Position numbers and translations under genes: made by a program. This document shows positions 17,949 through 26,166 of a stretch of DNA of 44,049 nt, in pieces. Position 1 is the first letter of the stretch. Each line of letters starts with the position of its first letter. Under the pieces are notes generated by a model. It had not been told where the DNA came from, made no database searches, and saw nothing but the letters and a program-made list of their open reading frames with translations. Origin of the DNA: Prolixibacteraceae bacterium (GTDB taxonomy: Bacteria; Bacteroidota; Bacteroidia; Bacteroidales; Prolixibacteraceae); NCBI GenBank assembly GCA_947475715.1, contig CANJNY010000029.1:1-44049 (forward strand), written 5' to 3'.

Positions 17949-18107
17949 ATGGGAAAAAATATCGTTCGGGGATATTACGATGAATCCTATCCCCCGATTC
18001 CAACTAAGGGAACACGTTTTTGGCGCCGAAACCTCCTTTGGCAGGCATGGCGGTTTATCGTTTTGAATATTAAAATTATGCGTATTGTAGTTGGAGGGCA
18101 TTCTTAG
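17949..18107 (+). CDS. 52-aa conserved-looking small protein downstream of sqr
   Basis: An ATG at 17949 opens 52 codons ending in TAG at 18105-18107. The product starts MGKNIVRGYYDESYPPIPTK, is Trp/Arg-rich in the middle (RFWRRNLLWQAWRFIVLNI) and ends MRIVVGGHS. The second half could be a short amphipathic or membrane-associated helix. Base composition and codon use match the sqr gene and the spacing (67 bases, same strand, no terminator) suggests co-transcription. I believe similar small ORFs follow sqr of this type in related genomes but cannot confirm this here. A role as a partner or membrane anchor of the quinone reductase is inference. Confidence 0.6.
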   Translation: MGKNIVRGYYDESYPPIPTKGTRFWRRNLLWQAWRFIVLNIKIMRIVVGGHS

Positions 18108-18418
18108 GCTAAAAAAACCTCATGCAAAGTACTGGGGAGATGTGAAACTCCAATTTCATGTTTTCTTTGCGGTTTTGCTTCCCCTATTCAACAAGAAATA
18201 TTTAATGTCGTATTTGCTTAATTGAATATTTCCTTAATGATCTCCAAAAACATGCCACCAATTGATGAAAAAACTAATCTGCCAGCCGGAAGACAATAAA
18301 ATTCTTCCACCGAATATTTTTGGTGCCTTTTTGGTGTTTTCGTGGTTTGGTGGAGAAAAGAATTTTTGTTTAATTAAGTATAATCGTCATAAATGAGATA
18401 TTTTTTTATTCTTAGTTT
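18108..18418. repeat. Convergent intergenic region with interspersed repeat copy C (about 18305-18362)
   Basis: This gap lies between the small plus-strand gene and the methyltransferase on the other strand. At 18310-18360 the phrase TTTTTGGTGCCTTTTTGGTG followed by TTTTCGTGGTTTGGTGG matches the right half of copies A and D (GTGTTTTCGTGATTTAG, GTGTTTTGGATACTTGGTGG). It seems to be a half element. No gene is supported. Confidence 0.45.
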
Positions 18419-19018
18419 TTACTTCTGCGCAACCAGCAAAAATATCGGATAAATCCTTCCTGATTCCCGTTTCATCCGAAAACTTTCTTTGAATTCCACC
18501 GTTTTAAATCCATGCTTTTTTAGTCTTGTGGTGAGCTCCTGAGGATCAAAACCCCAATGAACCTTTACTTCCAATCCATGGAATGACCCGTCCTCGGGAT
18601 ATAAATCTGCGATGGCCAGATACCCTTCGGGATTAAGGAGCGTATAGAATTTTTCGAAAATCAGATCGATATCGTTGACATGGTGTAATACCATCTGATT
18701 AAAGATCAAATCAAATTTGCCATCATAATCGGTGTGTTCCAGATCAAACCAAAGCGGCGTAATATGCCTGGTATTGAAGTAAGCCGTTTTTTCTTTGCAA
18801 ACTTCAATCATCTCCCGGGAGCTATCCATAAGAGTAATCTCCGAGAACATATCCTTAAGCAAAAAGCTTAACAACCCTGTACCTGCACCATATTCCATGG
18901 CTTTCATCTCATGTTGGATTGGGATCATTCGTTGAAGTTCGATCGCAAGTGCCTCAGAACGTTCAAGGTGTATTTTATCTTTGTCCCATACCCGGGCACG
19001 ACTGTCGAATTCGCTCAT
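18419..19018 (-). CDS. Class I SAM-dependent methyltransferase
   Basis: The 199-aa cytosolic protein has the Rossmann SAM-binding motif I, MEYGAGTGLLSF at 41-52. Motif II follows in ITLMDSSREMI near 60-70 (acidic residue for the ribose), and motif IV in FDLIFNQMVLHHVNDID near 103-120. The layout matches the UbiE/Methyltransf_11 group. The N-terminal FDSRARVWDKD is typical of this Bacteroidota subgroup. The methyl acceptor cannot be deduced; a quinone, lipid or small-molecule substrate is possible. It is a single gene on the minus strand, convergent with sqr. Confidence 0.87.
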   Translation of the reverse strand: MSEFDSRARVWDKDKIHLERSEALAIELQRMIPIQHEMKAMEYGAGTGLLSFLLKDMFSEITLMDSSREMIEVCKEKTAYFNTRHITPLWFDLEHTDYDGKFDLIFNQMVLHHVNDIDLIFEKFYTLLNPEGYLAIADLYPEDGSFHGLEVKVHWGFDPQELTTRLKKHGFKTVEFKESFRMKRESGRIYPIFLLVAQK

Positions 19019-19488
19019 ATTATTTCTTTGTTTAAGTGGGATTGCATCCTATTTTAAATTATGCTAATCCTTTGATGATTGATAAAATTACTGTTTAACC
19101 TTTTTAGATTGGATCCAGCAAGAATTTTTTTGAATTAATCCCAGCAAAGCGGCTTATCTAAACGCCGTTCTTAAACAGGATCAAAGTTATTCTTTTATGT
19201 GGGTTGAGTATCTCACTTTAAAATCTGAAGGAACAACTTCGACATTGATCTGGGACAGCTTTTTTATTGATAAGAATTCTTTTAGCCAACAAAACACCAT
19301 CCCGAATGTGCGGGACCAAAATGGCACCAAAGCTATTCGTTAGTTGTATTTTGGTGGGATTTAGTGTTTTGGATACTTGGTGGCATTTTTTTATTTTTGA
19401 TCATTAAGAAAACAGTCCATTATGGAAATACGACATTATATCACTCTTATTACCTAGGTTCAGGTTGAAAAGATTAAGTGATGTCACA
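19019..19488. other. Non-coding region between methyltransferase and permease
   Basis: A 470-base gap without a supported frame. It holds interspersed repeat copy D at 19281-19414. Since the genes on both sides are on the minus strand, the left part should contain the methyltransferase promoter and the right part the end of the permease transcript. Confidence 0.5.
19281..19414. repeat. Interspersed degenerate inverted repeat, copy D
   Basis: It begins with TTAGCCAACAAAACACCATC, contains a small CCCG...CGGG hairpin, then GGCACCAAAGCTATTCGTTA, and ends with TTGATCATTAAGAAAACAG. Copy A at 2971-3100 has the same order and the same closing phrase GATCATTAAGAAAACAG. Left and right halves are mutually complementary (CAAAACACC versus GTGTTTTGG). 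The shared, abrupt right boundary suggests a defined element. Confidence 0.6.
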
Positions 19489-20769
19489 TTAGCCTCTGAT
19501 CACCTCTTTCTCCTTATCGAAGAGGTATAAAACCAGTCCTGTCAGAATAGTTGAAAGCCCGATCATACTCTCGGTGGGATGCTGAATAAAGGTAAATACA
19601 CAAATATAAATACCGAAAATAATGTAGATAACCGGGAAAATATAGAAGTAATTCCCTTTGAAAAGCATTAACTGCTCTTTTGGAATCCGGAAGACCGTTG
19701 CAACGGCAATTACACTTATAAATTGTAAAACAAATGAGGCATAAACGAAAATCTCGGCAAAGCCACCCGAGGCAATAATCAGTATCGCAATAAATGCCTG
19801 AATCCAGATGGCAATATAGGGGGTTTCGTTTCGTGATTTATTCATAAAACTCCAAAGCTTATGCTCCTTCGAGGTGGCGAAACAAACCCTCGATCCAATC
19901 CATAAATACCCGCTGATCGTCGCAATCAATTGGACAGAGATAAAAAAACAAACCCATTTGGCACCGGTTGATCCTAAGAAATTTTGTGCGGCCAACGAAG
20001 CAACATCCTCCTGATTCGACATTGCAGCTATGGAGGCGTGTTTTAAAAACACAAAATTAAGCAGAATATAGATTGAAGAGACAAAGAGTGTTCCTAATAT
20101 CAGCGCTTTGGAAAGGTTCTTACGTGGGTTTTTTATTTCGGAAACGATATAGGAGGCGGAATTCCAACCGGTATAGGCAAAGGAGACAAAGACAAGTGAG
20201 AACGCGAATGAGGGAGTTTTTATTTCTGAAATCCAGGAACTATCCCATCGCAATGAATTTACCCCTTCTGACCCCATTGAAAGTCCCAGAATAATCAGCC
20301 CCAGAACAAACAAAACTTTAATAACGGTAAAAATATTTTGAAAGTTACTGCTCGATCGCAGACTTATTGATTGTGAGATCGCCACCAGGACAATGACCCA
20401 TACGGCAAATCCTTTCCCCAAATCCCAGCCAAATACATGTAAATACTTGGTCATGGCCAGGGCTGCAAGTGAAACCGGTGCCGAAAAACCAACAATTAAA
20501 GAGATCCAGCTGCTTAAATAACCCAGGATCGGATGAAAAGCCCGGGAGAGAAAAATATAATCTCCCCCGGACTTTTTATAGTAGTTGCCTAATTCAGCAT
20601 AACAAAAGGTGCCAAAAAGTGCGAGTAAGCCGCCAAGAGTCCAAAGCAGCAGGATCGTGACAGTATTATTCAGATATGCAACCTGGTAGCCCAGCGAGGT
20701 AAAGACCCCCGTTCCGATCATATTCGAAACCACGAGTGCGGCTGCTGTAATCCATGAGATCTTTTTCAA
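19489..20769 (-). CDS. APC-superfamily amino acid permease
   Basis: The 426-aa integral membrane protein begins MKKISWITAAALVVSNMIGT, with the unwound TM1 motif NMIGTGVF that binds the amino acid backbone in APC carriers. About twelve hydrophobic segments follow, including ALFGTFCYAELGNYYKKSGG (TM2/TM3 loop, Y-A-E-L-G signature) and FVSFAYTGWNSASYIVSEI around TM6. The length fits a 12-TM APC transporter. It should import an amino acid or exchange related compounds by proton coupling; the substrate is not evident. No catabolic genes are adjacent. Alternative: polyamine or cation-chloride type APC, less likely from the TM2 motif. Confidence 0.87.
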   Translation of the reverse strand: MKKISWITAAALVVSNMIGTGVFTSLGYQVAYLNNTVTILLLWTLGGLLALFGTFCYAELGNYYKKSGGDYIFLSRAFHPILGYLSSWISLIVGFSAPVSLAALAMTKYLHVFGWDLGKGFAVWVIVLVAISQSISLRSSSNFQNIFTVIKVLFVLGLIILGLSMGSEGVNSLRWDSSWISEIKTPSFAFSLVFVSFAYTGWNSASYIVSEIKNPRKNLSKALILGTLFVSSIYILLNFVFLKHASIAAMSNQEDVASLAAQNFLGSTGAKWVCFFISVQLIATISGYLWIGSRVCFATSKEHKLWSFMNKSRNETPYIAIWIQAFIAILIIASGGFAEIFVYASFVLQFISVIAVATVFRIPKEQLMLFKGNYFYIFPVIYIIFGIYICVFTFIQHPTESMIGLSTILTGLVLYLFDKEKEVIRG

Positions 20770-20868
20770 AGCAAGTTAATTAGGCCGCAAGTGTATTCAT
20801 TTTTTATTGTTAAGGCAAATTTTTCAGCGTTGAAATTTTATAATGTAAAACTTAATCTGCCAAAATAG
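20770..20868. other. Short AT-rich spacer before IS remnant
   Basis: No gene or clear signal. It should contain the promoter of the minus-strand permease starting at 20769. Confidence 0.4.
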
Positions 20869-20870
20869 TA

Positions 20871-21190
20871 TGATACTCCCTAAAATTAGGACAGAAAGTT
20901 AAGATATAAATTTACATCTTTAAAATAAAATTTATGTCAACAAGTGGGAGAAAATTCAGTAAAGAATTCTAGTTTAAAGTTGTTCTGGAAGCGATCAAAG
21001 AGCGGGTTCCTTTAGAAGTATTAGCCAAGAAGTATGACGTATATTCAGTTTTACAATCATGTGAGAATAGATCAATCTTTAGATTATCAAACGCCAAAAC
21101 AGCGGTATGTATTAGCGGCCTAAATCGAGAATAACTTTTTTTGGTGTTGAATACCAAAAAGTTATTTTCCAATTGGTCCGAGGGAAATAT
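20871..21190 (+). mobile_element. IS3-family insertion sequence remnant with internal deletion
   Basis: The left end, TACTCCCTAAAATTAGGACA at 20874, looks like an IS3-type terminal repeat. From ATG 20934 the orfA start reads MSTSGRKFSKEF, an in-frame TAG, then FKVVLEAIKERVPLEVLAKK, the classic IS3 helix-turn-helix N-terminus. At 21049 the frame switches straight to FYNHVRIDQSLDYQTPKQRY and a stop at 21121-21123, the C-terminal tail of the orfB integrase. About 1 kb between them, including the DDE core, is gone. A hairpin follows at 21130-21166 (AATAAC...GTTATT), as is common near IS 3' ends. It cannot move on its own. Confidence 0.75.
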
Positions 21191-21314
21191 AGCAGCGCAT
21201 AAATATCTGAACTTGCTGCATTTATTGTCCGGACAATGAGGAGTATCTTAGTATTAATGATGTAGTTGTGGTGGAATAAATTACTGGTAATTAATCACAT
21301 TCATAAAAGGCTTC
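21191..21314. other. Spacer upstream of AOR
   Basis: AT-rich leader between the IS remnant and the oxidoreductase start. A promoter is expected here, but no convincing -33/-7 pair was found. Confidence 0.35.
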
Positions 21315-23201
21315 ATGAACAAATTATTTGGTTATAATGGATCTATTCTTCATATAGACCTGGAAAAAAAAACAACAAAGGTTGAAAATCCTTCGGAGAG
21401 TTGGTATCGTCATTTTGCGGGCGGAGGATTGATGGGTACAGCAATACTTTACCGTGAAACCCAACCTTTGACAGATTGTTTTTCGCCTGACAGCAGGCTT
21501 ATATTTCTATCAAGTGTTATTGCAGGTATTGAAGCGCCAGGACTTGCACGTTTTAGTGTAGTATCAAAATCTCCGTTGTCAAATGGAATAGCAGAATCTC
21601 GTTGTGAAGGTCCATTTGGAACCTATCTTAAAGGGTCAGGTTTTGATGCAATAGACATTACTGGACAGGCGGAAGATCCTGTATACATTATCATAGAAAA
21701 TAAATCAGTTAAATTTTTATCAGCAGATAAAATTTGGGGTAAAACAACATTAGAATCTACTAAAATACTTGAAAGTATTCATGGGAAAGAGGAAATTAAG
21801 GTTGCTGTTATTGGCCAGGCAGGCGAAAACCTTATTCGATATGCAAGTATCGTAACAGATTATTCAAACCAGGCCATGCGCATGGGAACAGGTGCTGTTA
21901 TGGGTTCTAAAAAATTGAAGGCATTGGTATTGAAAGGAAAAAAAATGCCTAAGGTTTTTGATCAGGAAGGCCTGGAGGAATTAAAGAAAGTTTTTCAAAA
22001 AAAAATGCTGGAAAATACACTTAGCATGTGGCAAAAAAATCCACCTGGTTTTGCGGCTTCTGCCGATCTTTCGGATTATGAAACGGCTTATATAGGATAT
22101 GAAAATTATCAGTCAAATCTCAGAGTAGAAAATTCGCATTATACACGACAAGAGTATATGCCCTATTTTAGAGGTGATAAGATTTGCCCTGGATGCCCAA
22201 ACGATTGTATTAAATTTATAGCTGCCGATTTTGAGTTGTTTCCTGAAGCCACAGGGATTCATCAGGAGGTGACCGGCTCTTTAGGTCCCAATATTGGAAA
22301 TGAGGATTTAGCAGTTATGCTAAAAGCAAATACGCTTTGCAATTTATATGGCCTTGACCCTGTTTCGCTTGGATTTACGCTGAGCTTTGCTATGGAATGT
22401 AGCAAGAATGGGCTACTTCCCGAACACCTAAAAGGGAGCAGAAAATATAATTTTGGAAATTCTGATGAGTTATTATCTCTAATTGATGACATCGTTTTTA
22501 GAAAAGGTTTGGGAGATTTATTATCTGAAGGTGTTCGAATTGCGGCTAACCGAATTGGGAATGGGGCTGAAAGATTTGCTCTTCATGTAAAGGGTATTGA
22601 AATGGTAAGTTTTGAACCTAGATCAATGACTAATTTGGCATTGGGTTATGCAACAGCTGCGGTAGGACCAAGATATGATATCTGTGAACATGATTGGGAT
22701 TTTGATACAACATCAGGCTGGGAGCATACTTTGGATAACGCTCGAACGCTTGGAATTTCCGAACGGGTAGCAATGGAACAATTAAGTTTTAAAAAAGTAA
22801 AGAATTACAAGGAATTAAATAATCTTTGGAGTGCTTGTGATGCGATGAATTTATGCATATTCGCAAGTGCCCCAACAAGGGTATGGAGTCTTGAAATGAT
22901 TGCAAAACTAATTCATGTCATTACCGGATGGCAAACAAGTTCATATGAATTTATGAAGTGGGGTGAAAGAAGGAACCATTTAATGCGGCTTTATAATAAC
23001 CGGGAAGGATTGACTACTACAGATGATACTTTGCCTGCCAGATTTTTTGAAGAAACAATTCTTACCGGAAGATTCAAAGGCGTGGCCCTTAACAAAAAGG
23101 TATTTAAAGAGATGATACTATTTTATTATGAAATGATGGGCTGGGATGAAAATGGTATACCCTTAAAAGCAACTATTGTGGACAATGGATTAGATTTATA
23201 A
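21315..23201 (+). CDS. aor: Aldehyde:ferredoxin oxidoreductase (tungsten/molybdenum-bispterin enzyme)
   Basis: The 628-aa product is full length for the AOR family. The N-terminal domain has LFGYNGSILHIDLEKKTTKV and the pterin-contact region PGLARFSVVSKSPLSNGIAE followed by RCEGPFGTYLKGSGFDAID. The [4Fe-4S] ligands are seen as CPGCPNDC (Cys291, Cys294, Cys298), with the distal Cys514 in CDAMNLCIF. The enzyme oxidises aldehydes to acids with ferredoxin in the cytosol and needs a W- or Mo-bispterin cofactor. No cofactor genes or ferredoxin lie nearby. By eye the gene is more AT-rich than neighbours such as the Old Yellow Enzyme and sits beside an IS remnant, so acquisition by transfer is possible. 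The exact aldehyde is unknown. Confidence 0.9.
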   Translation: MNKLFGYNGSILHIDLEKKTTKVENPSESWYRHFAGGGLMGTAILYRETQPLTDCFSPDSRLIFLSSVIAGIEAPGLARFSVVSKSPLSNGIAESRCEGPFGTYLKGSGFDAIDITGQAEDPVYIIIENKSVKFLSADKIWGKTTLESTKILESIHGKEEIKVAVIGQAGENLIRYASIVTDYSNQAMRMGTGAVMGSKKLKALVLKGKKMPKVFDQEGLEELKKVFQKKMLENTLSMWQKNPPGFAASADLSDYETAYIGYENYQSNLRVENSHYTRQEYMPYFRGDKICPGCPNDCIKFIAADFELFPEATGIHQEVTGSLGPNIGNEDLAVMLKANTLCNLYGLDPVSLGFTLSFAMECSKNGLLPEHLKGSRKYNFGNSDELLSLIDDIVFRKGLGDLLSEGVRIAANRIGNGAERFALHVKGIEMVSFEPRSMTNLALGYATAAVGPRYDICEHDWDFDTTSGWEHTLDNARTLGISERVAMEQLSFKKVKNYKELNNLWSACDAMNLCIFASAPTRVWSLEMIAKLIHVITGWQTSSYEFMKWGERRNHLMRLYNNREGLTTTDDTLPARFFEETILTGRFKGVALNKKVFKEMILFYYEMMGWDENGIPLKATIVDNGLDL

Positions 23202-23872
23202 ATGCGAATTAATTTTTCGCAGTCATTTAATGGCCTGGCATGGGTAATATCTTAGTATATTTAGTGAGCCACTCATGGACTTTTAGGTTCGTGTTTTCGT
23301 TGTCCAGGATCATATTTTTACAGGTATAATTCTGGTTTTAATTTGGGTCCCGAAAGTTAGGAGATATTGGAATCAATTACTTACAAAATTTAGGTGACAA
23401 TCATCCTTCACACCGTTTCGAATTCGAATTCTTACCTTTTGATCTTCTATCTTTCTGTTTCGATCCGCAATAATTGGCATCTGATCCTCGGTTTTTCTCC
23501 ATAAAGCGGTAAACCTGCCGTTAAAAGATTCGGATTTAAAGTTCTATACAGCAATTATTCTTAAAATAGCTCCGATGATTCAGATCTGAGGCTCACCTAT
23601 AGATTCAAAAATGGACCGGTTGAATCAAAAGCGCCAAAAAATTACCGCCCGGAAGATTAACTTTTGTATTCAGTTCAGAAAATTGCTCCCTTTTAGGAGA
23701 TATCCTTTCGCCCATTTCAGAACCCTGGAAGATTTTTGCTGAAATTTGGAAGTAACCAAGGGCATTGCCTTCCATGAGAACACAGACTGAAAAGATTAGC
23801 AATAAAATTTGCCCTTACAGAACATAATTGATCATGGCTGCAAGGGTAAATTTTGTAAAAAACAGCCTATCT
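23202..23872. other. 670-base decayed region; possible outer-membrane-protein C-terminal relic
   Basis: No intact gene is supported. At 23569-23652 the plus strand can be read as SSDDSDLRLTYRFKNGPVES and on to a TAA. This resembles the last strand and tail of a Bacteroidota outer-membrane beta-barrel or TonB receptor (DLRLTYRF), but upstream frames are interrupted by stops. The rest gives only short, unrelated frames. It reads as a pseudogene tail in a decayed stretch; the assignment is weak. Confidence 0.3.
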
Positions 23873-24184
23873 TTAATTAATTATAGCGGTAGGGGCCGGC
23901 ACAACCTGTCCTCGTCCCGGGTAACGTGATTGTAAATCTGCATAAATGTTTTTCATCCCGGGTTCACCGGCTTTTGCTGCCCCCTTAAGTGCATTATAAA
24001 AAACCAGGGCTGCAGTGTAGGCTTCACTTCCCGTTAACAATGTGGTGTCATCCAGTTTCTCAACCATTTGCTGCAACGGATTCAACACCTTTTTTAGTTC
24101 GTTAAAGCCTTTGGTATCCTTTTCAAATTCAGCCATATCCATGTAATTAGGGACTATTTTGGGATTCTGTTTGGCATACTCCAA
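23873..24184 (-). CDS. Hypothetical protein, 103 aa, perhaps 5'-truncated
   Basis: The frame has no ATG near its beginning; the best start is TTG at 24184, and the frame is open for only eight more codons upstream. The product reads as an all-helical soluble protein (FEKDTKGFNELKKVLNPLQQ, LLTGSEAYTAALVFYNALKG) with a basic C-terminal SRYPGRGQV. I recall similar unnamed proteins of about 120 aa from Bacteroidota that begin slightly earlier, so this copy may have lost its first residues. No domain or function is known to me. It sits between the decayed region and a hairpin. It could be a pseudogene. Confidence 0.5.
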   Translation of the reverse strand: MEYAKQNPKIVPNYMDMAEFEKDTKGFNELKKVLNPLQQMVEKLDDTTLLTGSEAYTAALVFYNALKGAAKAGEPGMKNIYADLQSRYPGRGQVVPAPTAIIN

Positions 24185-24228
24185 CGCTTTAGTTAAAATT
24201 AAAACGAATCTTTATAAATTACACTATA

Positions 24229-24260
24229 TTAAACGGTTATAATCGACTATAACCGTTTAA
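24229..24260 (-). terminator. Perfect 13-bp inverted repeat after the acyl-CoA ligase
   Basis: TTAAACGGTTATA (24229-24241), six-base loop ATCGAC, then TATAACCGTTTAA (24248-24260). It lies about 90 bases past the stop of the minus-strand ligase and before the hypothetical gene, so it most likely ends the ligase transcript. AT-rich sequence follows but no clean T-run. An operator role is an alternative. Confidence 0.55.
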
Positions 24261-24348
24261 CGACAGATCATTCAATAGCGCATTAATTCTGCAGTGAAGG
24301 TCTGACTTTAAGTAAGGCTCTCACTCCTATGCAGATTTGAAATTCTTC

Positions 24349-25986
24349 TCACTGGAATTTAGCCCGCAGCGCAACCTTGTTAATTTTCCCAACACTTGTT
24401 TTATCGATAAATTCTGCCCTTTGAACTTTTAATGTGATTGCTTCCCGGGGCAGGATCCCACTATCTACGCTGGCTTTTACCGTTTGGACAATCTCCCGGT
24501 CTTCGAATGTAGCACCTGCTTTTGCCACCACAATAGCCAATGGGACCTCTCCCCAGTTGGTGTCGGGATATCCGATGACAGCAACCTCTGAAACCCCTTC
24601 ATGTTTTGCAATAACATCTTCGATTTCCAATGAACTAAGCCATTCACCGCCCACTTTGATCACATCCTTTGTCCGGTCAGTAATCCGGATGCTCCCTTTT
24701 TGATTCACACAGGCAACATCATTGGTATGCATCCATCCCCCTTCCCAGAGTTTTTCAGAATGGACATGATCCTTTAAATATCCCTGAGTTAAGTAAGGTG
24801 AGCGGACAATAATTTCGCCTGAGGTTTTATCATCTTTTGGTACATCCTTCCCATCAATATCTACAACACGTATTTGTGCTAATCCGATTGGGATTCCTGT
24901 GCGACAACGGATATCCATTTGTTCCTCATTTGACAGATTAATCTCTTGTTCAGTTAATTGAGCCAAAGATAAAATTGGACCTGTCTCAGACATTCCATAT
25001 CCGCTTAATACGTCAATACCTCTTTTTAATGCCTCTAAGGCCAGAGCTCTTGGAAATGCAGCCCCACCAATAATACAGGTCCAGCCTGATAGATCACACT
25101 GACTTGAGGAAGGTTCTTTTAAAAGCATATTTAATATCGTGGGAACACAATGGCTAAATGTTACTTTATGGGTCTCAAGCAGTTTTAACAGCATCGCCGG
25201 CACATATTTCCCGGGATAGACCTGCTTTATTCCCAAAAAGGTCGCGATATAGGGTATTCCCCAGGCATGAACATGAAACATCGGGGTTAACGGCATGTAA
25301 ATTGACTCCCTGTGAAGACGTCCCTGTACAGAATTTGCTGCAAGTGCCCCACCCGTTGAGAGTGTATGAAGGACTAATTGCCGGTGGGAGAAATAAACTC
25401 CCTTAGGTAGCCCCGTTGTTCCTGTAGTGTAAAAGGTCGTGGCCCTGGTATTTTCGTCAAAGTCAGGAAAATCAAATTCGGGTGAGGCATCTGTCATCAT
25501 CTTTTCATACTCCCCTTCAAATTGAAAGTGATTTTTGCAGATCTCTCCTCCCTCGTCAATTAATATAAATTTACGACCCTCAGCTATACGGCCTCTGATC
25601 CCCTCCAATATTGGGAGAAAGTCGGTGTGACAGAGAATCACATCATCTTCTGCGTGATCAATGGTGTACATCATTTGTTCGGGTGAGAGGCGCACATTAA
25701 TCGTATGAAGCACAGCTCCCATCATGGGAATAGCATAATAGGCTTCAAGGTAGCGATGTGAGTCATAGTCCATTACAGCAACAGTGTCACCCGCCTTTAC
25801 TCCGATTGAAGTTAACATATTTGCAAGACGGTGAACCCGTTCCTGCCAGGTTTTATAGGTCAGGGTAAGCTGATCACGATAGACAATCTGCTGATCCGGA
25901 TTATACCCCAGCGGTGCAAGGAATAGCTGTTTGATAAGCAGTGGATATTCGTAGGCTGATTTGGTTTTTTCAATCAAATTGCTCAT
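24349..25986 (-). CDS. Acyl-CoA synthetase (AMP-forming), medium/long-chain fatty acid type
   Basis: The 545-aa product is a full-length ANL-superfamily adenylating enzyme. It has the P-loop TFYTTGTTGLPKGV at 184-197, the A5 motif GYGMSETGP near 310-320, GGWMHTNDVA near 410-420 (Asp binding ribose), RTKDVIKVGGEW near 433-444 (hinge), and the catalytic Lys534 in SVGKINK near the C-terminus. The order and length match AlkK/FadD-like ligases rather than acetyl-CoA synthetase. It activates a fatty acid to its CoA thioester in the cytosol, with ATP giving AMP and PPi. Chain length is not determinable. It is a single gene; no beta-oxidation genes adjoin it. Confidence 0.88.
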   Translation of the reverse strand: MSNLIEKTKSAYEYPLLIKQLFLAPLGYNPDQQIVYRDQLTLTYKTWQERVHRLANMLTSIGVKAGDTVAVMDYDSHRYLEAYYAIPMMGAVLHTINVRLSPEQMMYTIDHAEDDVILCHTDFLPILEGIRGRIAEGRKFILIDEGGEICKNHFQFEGEYEKMMTDASPEFDFPDFDENTRATTFYTTGTTGLPKGVYFSHRQLVLHTLSTGGALAANSVQGRLHRESIYMPLTPMFHVHAWGIPYIATFLGIKQVYPGKYVPAMLLKLLETHKVTFSHCVPTILNMLLKEPSSSQCDLSGWTCIIGGAAFPRALALEALKRGIDVLSGYGMSETGPILSLAQLTEQEINLSNEEQMDIRCRTGIPIGLAQIRVVDIDGKDVPKDDKTSGEIIVRSPYLTQGYLKDHVHSEKLWEGGWMHTNDVACVNQKGSIRITDRTKDVIKVGGEWLSSLEIEDVIAKHEGVSEVAVIGYPDTNWGEVPLAIVVAKAGATFEDREIVQTVKASVDSGILPREAITLKVQRAEFIDKTSVGKINKVALRAKFQ

Positions 25987-26166
25987 TGCATTTAAGTTTA
26001 ATGGGTTGCTGTTAAATTTGTTAGTAATCTTAACCGACTTAACTTCTGAAAAGTTTAAAGAAAATGCAAAGAAGTGAATTTTTCTTCATTGAACCAATAT
26101 CCTATTTCCGAATCGGGATTTTTCAGGCGATATATTTTTATTTTAATTCTAGCTGCATCAGCAGGT

